A stretch of 15,049 nucleotides of DNA from positions 958,760 to 973,808 of the forward strand of contig WELB01000019.1 of the NCBI GenBank assembly GCA_009602725.1, read 5' to 3'. This stretch comes from Spirogloea muscicola. Its lineage: Eukaryota; Streptophyta; Zygnematophyceae; Spirogloeales; Spirogloeaceae. The notes under the pieces were generated by a model, which worked only from the letters and a program-made list of their open reading frames with translations, ran no database searches and was not told the origin of the DNA. Position 1 is the stretch's first letter. Each line of letters starts with the position of its first letter. The translations under genes were made by a program, and so were the position numbers. Of the stretch, positions 9,962 through 15,049 are shown one piece after another.

Positions 9962-10536
9962 AACCTCAGTCAGAGCTGACTGTAGCTAGCTGCACCGGTC
10001 CACCAATGCAAGGATCAAAGCTTGCCGCCTGGGCGGCAGCGTAGTAAATGGATCAGCACGTTGTCAACACACAACAAAGGGACTTTTGTTCACCAGTGCT
10101 GGCTTCAGCGCATGCATAGAGCGTACTAGTGGCATAACAGTCAGCGGATACTCTCGTCCTAGGCGTTCAAATAGCAAGTTCACACCATGCCGCTTAAATA
10201 CCCACAAAAGTGATAGGGAGGGGCACTCACTTCTCCCTTTTCCTTTGTACGAGCCCTTTCCGGCGCGTCGATGCAGTCTTGGTAGGTTGGGACGTTGGCG
10301 GCTGCAGGCAATCCCGAATCCGGTGGCCCTTCTGGTCGCAGCGATTCGAAGACCCAAAGGTCACTCACTCCTTCTGTAACGAAGTTACACAAATGGAACA
10401 TCATTATCATGGGAATGATAGCTGGAGGGTTTTGAGGCCCTTCGTTGAGGAGGCCAACCACCTCACCAGTTGAGCGAAGGACGACGCGCGATGAATGGAG
10501 AAAGCGCAAACCTGAACTTCCAACGCGCGACGGCGG
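9962..10536. other. Spacer between retroelement copies; isolated zinc-knuckle-like motif
   Basis: No gene is supported. On the minus strand, 10340-10308 encodes C-D-Q-K-G-H-R-I-R-D-C, resembling the C-x4-H-x4-C half of a retroviral-type zinc knuckle, followed by a basic stretch to a TGA at 10227. The first cysteine of a CCHC knuckle is missing and the frame is closed just upstream. It may be a relic of a gag-like gene, or chance. The 14-mer gaggaggccaacca at 10447-10460 also occurs at 9637-9650. Confidence 0.35.
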
Positions 10537-10543
10537 CACAAGC

Positions 10544-10830
10544 AGAAGAAAGTGCTCGCCCATTGAGAATAGGGGCTGGAACAACCAGCCCGAAAAAGAA
10601 TGAACAGAGTACGAGAAGGGGGCCAGGGGAAGCGCTAAGTAACAGAAACAAAGCTGCTACGAGACACTCAGTAACCCCTGCTAAGCAGCCGCAGATCAGA
10701 GATGCTGGGCTCCTGGAAGTGGGTCCCCTGGCCAGAGCCAGAGGCAGCAGCGAGGGCTCTGCCGGCACGAAGGTGCAGCGCCCTGGCCATGGACCTCTGC
10801 AGCGAGACGGCCAGGCGCATTCGATACACA
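10544..10830 (-). mobile_element. 5'-truncated LINE-like insertion with 7-bp target-site duplication
   Basis: This 287-base copy contains the last roughly 160 coding bases and the 3' UTR of the family, in minus orientation, with the stem-loop at 10573-10591. It is flanked by cacaagc at 10537-10543 and 10831-10837. A short direct repeat, a fixed 3' end and a truncated 5' end are the marks of target-primed reverse transcription. No poly(A) or simple-repeat tail is present. It is nearly identical to copy C over 286 bases, so the insertion or its source is recent. Confidence 0.85.
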
Positions 10831-10892
10831 CACAAGCCCCATCTTGGAATCTGAACTTGTAGTGTTAGAACTCTACTAGTATTAGTATTAGG

Positions 10893-11480
10893 CACGGGTC
10901 TCCGCAATCGGCGGCGACTCCAGCGGCGGAGGCGCCGGCCACGGGCGGCCACTCCGTGAGGGCTTGTAGCACCACGGCTGGGTATGCGGTCGCCTGCGCT
11001 GCTCGGGCCAAAGAGCTGAAGTACGCGGATCATCCGCGGGAAGACGAGTTCTTCCCGTTGGCCATCGACACACATGGGGCGCTGGGCGCTCGGTGGCTCG
11101 AGCTGAGCTGCTCACCCAGCTCGCCCGCCACACCAACGCCCGGCGCTTCCATGGGGAGCCGGTTGACTTCCCTGCAGCCGGGTCGCTGGCGCAAGTGTAT
11201 CGAATGCGCCTGGCCGTCTCGCTGCAGAGGTCCATGGCCCGGGCGCTGCACCTTCGTGCCGGCAGAGCCCTCGCTGCTGCCTCTGGCTCTGGCCAGGGGA
11301 CCCACTTCCAGGAGCCCAGCATCTCTGATCTGCGGCTGCTTAGCAGGGGTTACTGAGTGTCTCGTAGCAGCTTTGTTTCTGTTACTTAGCGCTTCCCCTG
11401 GCCCCCTTCTCGTACTCTGTTCATTCTTTTTCGGGCTGGTTGTTCCAGCCCCTATTCTCAATGGGCGAGCACTTTCTTCT
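10893..11480 (+). mobile_element. LINE-like copy C: ORF C-terminus plus complete 3' UTR
   Basis: This is the longest copy of the tail family. It carries a decayed C-terminal ORF segment (see the pseudogene at 10956-11356) followed by about 124 bases of 3' UTR with the stem-loop at 11433-11451, ending at cactttcttct. The 5' limit is uncertain; 10893 is where the reading frame becomes protein-like. The heptamer cttgtag occurs at 10856-10862 and 11479-11485 and could be its target-site duplication, but it overlaps the element's end. Confidence 0.75.
10956..11356 (+). pseudogene. Non-LTR retrotransposon ORF, C-terminal fragment, frameshifted
   Basis: The first frame (10956 to about 11090) encodes K-E-L-K-Y-A, then FFPLAIDTHGALG. 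The next (about 11093 to the TGA at 11354-11356) encodes a segment with LQRSMARALHLRAGRAL. Both parts align in the same order with the C-terminal 100 residues of the ORF at 12743-13633 (KPRHYSDYS, LLPAATDALG, LQRAQACTLHQIAGRAL). One change of frame near 11085-11095 separates them, so this copy cannot make an intact protein. No reverse transcriptase domain remains. Confidence 0.72.
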
Positions 11481-11918
11481 TGTAGCAAGTGGCCGGGCGC
11501 TTAATAATCCCATGAGGCCGGATCTTTCTTTCTTCCGGAGGCAGGGCTCCGCGAATTCTCGATGGGTACTTAGACAGTGGAACGATAGACCAGTTGTTTC
11601 TTACATCACCCCCGCCCGAAGACGCCAGTGTGACGAGTTGTTTACAACTCGATCGTTATATTATTGCCCTGTCTTGACCCAATGATTGTTTGGCTCGGAC
11701 CTTTGCTTTGCGACACCAACGCCTTCGGCCTCAAGGAAAGCGCTTGACGATCCTCATTTCTTACACCTTCTGCAAGGGGTCAAGAGGGCCACAATTTACT
11801 TGCCAGCAACAAGGGCCACCGAGCTCCTTCTCCCACACCGACTTGCTACCAGCACCCAGGCGACCTACCTTGGAAGGTCGCTGCCGGCCAGCTTTCCTGC
11901 AAAGTCTGCTGCCACTGA
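11481..11918. other. Spacer between elements, no recognisable gene
   Basis: A plus-strand frame from 11686 runs through the 92-base insertion to 12006. Its part before the insertion, around 11751-11920, looks protein-like (F-L-H-L-L-Q-G-V-K-R onward) but I do not recognise it. A perfect 7-bp stem with loop ttta lies at 11634-11651 (cgagttg/caactcg). Nothing else stands out. Confidence 0.4.
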
Positions 11919-12034
11919 AGTTAACAAGAGAAGAAAGCGCGGCCAGATTGACTGGTGGCTGGGAAAGGCCAGCCCAAAAGAATGGACAAGGTCTGAGGGA
12001 GCTTGAGTGGGAGGAGGAGGGGAGTTAACAAGAG
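11919..12034. repeat. 12-bp target-site duplication around the 92-bp element
   Basis: The string agttaacaagag is at 11919-11930 and again at 12023-12034, exactly bracketing 11931-12022. The terminal ag is also the start of the element's conserved AGAAGAAAG end, so the true duplication may be 10-12 bases. Confidence 0.88.
11931..12022 (-). mobile_element. 92-bp SINE-like non-autonomous element (S-type, copy 2)
   Basis: The element is bounded by an exact 12-bp direct repeat, so its ends are defined. In its minus sense it contains a segment like GTCCATTCTTTTGGGCTGG, the family stem-loop (11957-11974), and an end reading GCGCTTTCTT, resembling the GCACTTTCTTCT end of the LINE-like copies. It has no ORF. 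I see no pol III A or B box and no poly(A) tail. I infer it is mobilised by the LINE-like machinery through its shared tail. It could also be an extremely 5'-truncated member of a second LINE subfamily. Confidence 0.75.
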
Positions 12035-12742
12035 GGGGAGGAGGGAGCAAGCCACTCTTGACGGAGAGCTGAGCCATCGCCTGAGCCACTGGTGAGCCAT
12101 GCCCAGACACCTGGATCTCAGCGCTCAGTGGGCTCCAAGAGCGCAGTAGCGGTGAGTCAAATCAACAGGTTATGGGCCGACCGGTTGCAGCTGCAATTTC
12201 TTCACACTTATATGTGAGCTGCGCTCCAAGCCTTATGCTTCATATCAATGGCTGGACAACTTTTTCTCACAGATTACTGAATCCAAGTCAGCACATGGTT
12301 AGCTGCAGTGGAGGATGCCAATAAGGATTGTGGCTCTTGACCTGTGGCTACGTAGCTGCATGGTAGCCCCCCTGCCCTCTGTTTATCTGGTGGCTGTATT
12401 ATGCAGATCTTCATTCTGCTGGCCACCAATGCCCACGTGGCGGCCTTTGTGTCTCAGTGGCTGGAGCTGTTGCTGCGAAGTGGCTCATGGAACGTTGGCA
12501 CAGTGGCACAGTGGCAAGTCACAAAAAGGCGAACATCCGGGCTTCATTCCAAGTCTCTGGCCTTTCTTCAGCGCATGAGTATCTCTGCTTGCTGCAGCAA
12601 TGCCAGGACTTGCATGCAGGCTAGGCGTGCGCTATTTGCAGCCGCAAAATGTGGCAGGGTGCTTGGATGCTTTTCTTGATGCATTCGACCTGTGGCTGAC
12701 TAGGAACTGTAGAGTCGATTAAGGCAGCGCTCAATCGCTTGT
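12035..12742. other. Purine-rich then unique-looking spacer, no gene supported
   Basis: The start is rich in gagg runs. Plus-strand frames at 12315-12578 and 12401-12679 overlap each other. The second (T-N-A-H-V-A-A-F-V-S-Q-W-L-E) looks faintly protein-like and could be decayed retrotransposon ORF upstream of the 12743 frame, but I cannot align it to anything. The string cacagtgg is repeated in tandem near 12500. Confidence 0.35.
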
Positions 12743-13633
12743 ATGGGCATCCTTTGTGGCCCCGCAATGGGCACGCACTTTCTTCTTTGTGGCCTCGCTT
12801 CACAAGCCAATGCCTCTTGTGCCAACTCCTGGAAGCGTCTTTCTTCTTGTGGGAGCTCAATTTCTATCTCCTGCCTGCCCCCTCCCTTTGCAATCCACAA
12901 CGCTCTCAGAATCAGCCCCGAAGCATTCCGGACGCTTCTCCAGCTGTTCCTTGGCCTGCCCCCGACCTGCCTGATTGAAGTAACTCAGTGTGAGTGCAGC
13001 TTCCGTGCGGAGGGCGGAGACCTTGCCACCCACATGCTGCGGTGTCCCACAGGCCCTGAGGAGGTGGGCGTCCATAATATCCTATGGAACGCCCTGGCGG
13101 ACCTGATGCGCGACGCTGGCTACCGCGCCAATGTGGAAGTAAGCAATATAATGCCCATCACCACGGACTCCCAGGAACGCCATCACCGTCGCACCCTGGA
13201 CATTGTGGGTGTACAACCTGGCGGAGGCCCACGAGCCTTGGTTGATGTGGTGGTGACGGAGGCATACAAGAGTTCCGCTTCGACGCAAATTGCTAGCCAC
13301 GCAGTAGGAGCTGCTGAGCAGAGAAAGCCCCGACACTACTCTGACTATTCCCGCTGCGATCACCTCCTACCGGCGGCAACCGACGCTCTCGGCTGCATGG
13401 GCCCTCGCTTCCACACCTTACTGGAAGATATTGCAAGTTTGGGATACGCTCATCGTGAGGTTATGCTTCCAGCTCAGATGGGCATGCCGGCAGCCTACTT
13501 GTCATTCTTGCGACTTCGAGTGTCAGCTTGTCTGCAGCGAGCTCAGGCTTGTACGTTGCATCAGATAGCTGGTCGAGCCTTAGCTGGTAGCTCGAGCTTG
13601 TCGAGTGCCGTCCGGTATTCGGGCATCAGTTAG
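12743..13633 (+). CDS. Non-LTR (LINE-like) retrotransposon ORF, C-terminal part
   Basis: An open frame of 296 codons ends in TAG. Family homology starts near residue 50. ISPEAFRTLLQLFLGLP (58-73) is followed by a C-x-C-x11-H-x3-C finger (Cys83, Cys85, His97, Cys101), the arrangement found after the reverse transcriptase domain of many LINE-type proteins. Residues 147-176 (H-H-R-R-T-L-D, then x14, then D-V-V-V-T-E-A-Y-K) resemble the D-x12-14-D core of R2-type restriction-like endonucleases, with Leu where Pro is usual. The last 80 residues match the decayed ORF at 10956-11356. The palm and catalytic reverse transcriptase motifs are absent, so the element is 5'-truncated. The ATG and first ~45 residues overlap a 3'-tail fragment of another copy (12766-12786) and are probably not native. 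I am confident of the retroelement class but not of the clade. Confidence 0.75.
   Translation: MGILCGPAMGTHFLLCGLASQANASCANSWKRLSSCGSSISISCLPPPFAIHNALRISPEAFRTLLQLFLGLPPTCLIEVTQCECSFRAEGGDLATHMLRCPTGPEEVGVHNILWNALADLMRDAGYRANVEVSNIMPITTDSQERHHRRTLDIVGVQPGGGPRALVDVVVTEAYKSSASTQIASHAVGAAEQRKPRHYSDYSRCDHLLPAATDALGCMGPRFHTLLEDIASLGYAHREVMLPAQMGMPAAYLSFLRLRVSACLQRAQACTLHQIAGRALAGSSSLSSAVRYSGIS
12766..12786 (+). mobile_element. Isolated terminal fragment of the shared 3' tail
   Basis: The segment aatgggcacgcactttcttc matches the terminal aatgggcgagcactttcttc of copy C with two changes, but the stem-loop that should precede it is missing. It suggests that the ORF fragment at 12743-13633 inserted next to, or recombined with, the end of an older copy. 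Confidence 0.5.
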
Positions 13634-14019
13634 CGACCTCTATGTGCTAACTCGTGGTGACTGAGCGGCTTAGGGTCAGCTTAGCAGCAGGTGACGTACA
13701 TTTGTCAATGTGCTTACCTTTGTAATTGGCCACACATGGCCCTCCATCTCTTAGTACACACTCATTCTTTCCTGCACAACTCCTCTCGAGTTTTTGTGCT
13801 GCCCCCTAAGAGCGACTGCCCATCCGGAGAAGACTAACGCCCCCGCCGATCATCCTCATTGTCGCTCCAAAGCCCGCCAAGTTGACATTGCGTGCGCCCA
13901 TGCTTGGGTGACAAAGGCTGCGCTGACTGGTTGTTTTGGGGGCTGGCCGATTCCAGCACCTCCGTGTCTCGACTAACGTGTTTTGCAGTGTTTTGTAGTG
14001 GAGTCCTTTTTCGGCTGCT
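13634..14019. other. Probable 3' UTR of the 12743 ORF, then spacer
   Basis: No gene. TGTAA, the usual chlorophyte polyadenylation signal, is at 13721-13725, about 90 bases after the ORF's stop, and may be that element's. No copy of the family stem-loop follows within 350 bases, so this LINE either uses a different tail or is truncated at 3'. Confidence 0.35.
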
Positions 14020-14103
14020 CTTTCTTTGGCTTCAGACATTGTCCATTCTTTTTGGGCTGGCTTTGCCAGCCCCTCTTCTCTATGGGCGAGCACTTCTTTC
14101 TTT
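14020..14103 (+). mobile_element. Short retroelement relic D1 (S-type)
   Basis: It shares tcagacattgtccattctt and the stem-loop (14054-14072) with the 92-base element in reverse orientation, but its end (tatgggcgagcacttctttc) is like the LINE-type tail. It therefore bridges the two subfamilies. The octamer ctttcttt at 14020-14027 and 14096-14103 may be a target-site duplication but is low complexity. Confidence 0.6.
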
Positions 14104-14157
14104 CAGCGGCCGCAGCCGTCGAAAGGGGCGGGCGCCATAGCTGCGGCGGCCAAGCTT

Positions 14158-14240
14158 TGGCCCCCTTCTCGAACTTTGTTCGTTCTTTTCTGGGCTGGCA
14201 TTTCAAGCCCCTATCCTCAATGGGCGAGCACTGTCTCCTT
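14158..14240 (+). mobile_element. LINE-like 3' tail copy D2 (short, 5'-truncated)
   Basis: It begins at tggcccccttctcg and runs through the stem-loop (14192-14210) to cctcaatgggcgagcactgtctcc. One stem position is mismatched (CAAGCCC instead of CCAGCCC). Only the distal 3' UTR is present. No clear target-site duplication. Confidence 0.7.
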
Positions 14241-14298
14241 TGTGTTAAATTCCACTGCAGGAATTCGCTATAGTCAGGTGCTCAGGGTGTCGATAAGG

Positions 14299-14455
14299 GG
14301 GAGGAAAGTGGCTCTCTCAGGGAACAGCCAGGCCGATGAGAATAACAAGGTCCGTAGGGGCCGAAAAGCGCTGAAAGACAAGACTAAGCAAGGGCATTGT
14401 AGGGTACTGACTCAGTAATCTCTAGTTAGTAGCCGCGCAGTCAGGAGTACTAGGG
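14299..14455 (-). mobile_element. Degraded LINE-like tail copy F
   Basis: Weak but colinear similarity to the minus-sense copies: gaggaaagtggctc for agaagaaagtgctc, then aaaagcgctgaaagacaaga, ctcagtaatctctagttagtagccgcgcag and agtactaggg for agatgctggg. Half of the stem-loop is lost. It faces copy D2, forming a second, much older inverted pair. Confidence 0.5.
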
Positions 14456-14930
14456 TGAGGGGACTCCGAAGCTTCCGAGCAAACGTGGGCGCCTGGTTAC
14501 CTGACGGTGGGGGGGTCCGGACGGCGGAATCAATTACTGGGCGCCCATTCGCCGGCTGTCCTCCGCCCGTCCGATGTCGCCAGATCCAAAACCGCAAGCT
14601 CATTGGCGGAGTCTCAAGGAGCCCCGCGGGCCCAACACGTGGCCCGCTGGCTGGCCATCGGACGGCTGGAAGGCGGCCAGGCGCATCGGGCGGCCGGCAG
14701 GCGCCCGCGACACGGGGGCGGCCCGTGCCCTCGCCGTTCCTGCGCCGTTTCAAAAGGAACTGCCGATGCTCGGATGTGGCTGCAAGTAAAACTGCCATTT
14801 TGTAGATACTTGTACATTGACACGGACAGCTAGTAAACAGTCCGACAAATAGAGAACCTGTGTCCCCGACAACGAGCCTCGGCTTCCGCAAGACCGTACG
14901 GGAAAGAATGGTTTCTCAGTTTTGGTGGTT
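14456..14930. other. GC-rich region, no gene recognised
   Basis: Overlapping frames exist in several registers on both strands (up to 159 codons at minus 14412-14891), which is expected when GC is high and stops are rare. None has recognisable motifs; the translations are Arg/Pro/Gly-rich. I do not call a gene here. Confidence 0.4.
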
Positions 14931-14935
14931 TGGAG

Positions 14936-14970
14936 AGAATCGAACCCTTGACCGCAAAGAATCGAACCCT
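14936..14970 (-). repeat. Two 13-bp direct repeats resembling tRNA T-loop / pol III B box
   Basis: agaatcgaaccct is at 14936-14948 and 14958-14970, 22 bases apart. On the minus strand each reads AGGGTTCGATTCT, close to the B-box consensus GGTTCGANNCC. I cannot fold a tRNA: neither the T-stem pairing nor a matching acceptor stem is convincing, and no A box is found at the right distance. It may be a fragment of a tRNA-derived SINE. Confidence 0.5.
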
Positions 14971-14980
14971 CGCCCTAGCC

Positions 14981-15049
14981 CGCGCAAGGCGCGCCACCCG
15001 CCCCGCCGCGACGCCCGCCGCGGAACCCGGCGCGCGCCGCGGGGCCCGG
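14981..15049. other. Extremely GC-rich terminal segment
   Basis: The final ~70 bases are almost entirely G and C, with many GCGC and CCGCGG strings, unlike anything else in the window. This could be a real GC-rich island continuing to the right, or a sequence or assembly edge problem. Confidence 0.5.

Larger units (their letters stand above)
10544..11480. repeat. Inverted repeat, 286-bp arms, about 365-bp spacer
   Basis: Bases 10544-10829 are the reverse complement of 11195-11480; by eye only about one mismatch is evident (near 10783). The arms are two copies of the same retroelement end in opposite orientation. A transcript through the region could fold into a long hairpin RNA. Confidence 0.9.

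Noticed and set aside
10470-10862. 130-codon plus-strand frame
   Set aside because: It runs antisense through the inserted tail copy at 10544-10830 and repeats the antisense translation of copy C.
11030-11488. 152-codon minus-strand frame antisense to copy C
   Set aside because: It is the reverse strand of the retroelement ORF end and 3' UTR; the sense strand explains the sequence and aligns with the second ORF fragment.
9405-14240. CRISPR array or bacterial origin for the repeated segments
   Set aside because: Repeats are long, dispersed, in both orientations and contain retrotransposon coding ends; spacing is irregular and the neighbouring gene has spliceosomal introns.
14412-14891. 159-codon minus-strand frame and overlapping plus-strand frames of 70-116 codons
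   Set aside because: High GC lowers stop-codon frequency, frames overlap in several registers, and translations are Arg/Pro/Gly-rich with no motif.
14920-15000. tRNA gene on the minus strand
   Set aside because: Only the T-loop-like motif is present; stems do not pair and no acceptor or anticodon arm can be built.

Overview
The window is eukaryotic nuclear DNA, most probably from a green alga. Its one clear host gene is cut by 17 introns averaging about 211 bases. Donors are mostly GTGAG or GTAAG and acceptors mostly GCAG or ACAG. The encoded protein is a DNA topoisomerase VI B subunit of the plant/algal type. A trebouxiophyte-like chlorophyte is a reasonable guess from the moderate GC content and intron density, but no rRNA, tRNA or organelle marker settles it.

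Layout. Bases 1-1420 hold no gene I can support; there is an imperfect palindrome near the left edge. Bases 1538-7093, minus strand, hold a complete TOP6B gene: 18 exons, 1962 coding bases, 653 residues. I reconstructed it by chaining frames across splice sites, and every exon phase joins correctly. Bases 7094-9404 are 5' flank and intergenic DNA, with one unrecognised reading frame broken by a TAG and one short element relic.

Bases 9405-14455 are a nest of retroelement debris. At least nine pieces share one 3' tail with a GGGCTGG/CCAGCCC stem-loop and an end like GGGCGAGCACTTTCTTCT in the element's sense. Two insertions have recognisable target-site duplications: 7 bases (cacaagc) around a 287-base 5'-truncated copy, and 12 bases (agttaacaagag) around a 92-base short element. 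Two copies form a 286-base, nearly perfect inverted repeat. Two pieces still carry the C-terminal end of a non-LTR (LINE-like) retrotransposon ORF: a frameshifted one at 10956-11356 and an open one at 12743-13633 with a zinc-finger-like motif and an endonuclease-like D-x14-D segment. The right edge (14456-15049) is GC-rich, with two copies of a B-box-like motif and no gene I recognise.

How it fits together. TOP6B encodes the ATPase/transducer half of topoisomerase VI, whose catalytic A subunit is not in this window. The region upstream of it is a graveyard and probable recurrent target for a LINE-like family and shorter non-autonomous elements that appear to use the same 3' recognition hairpin. 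That shared tail is the most interesting signal here.
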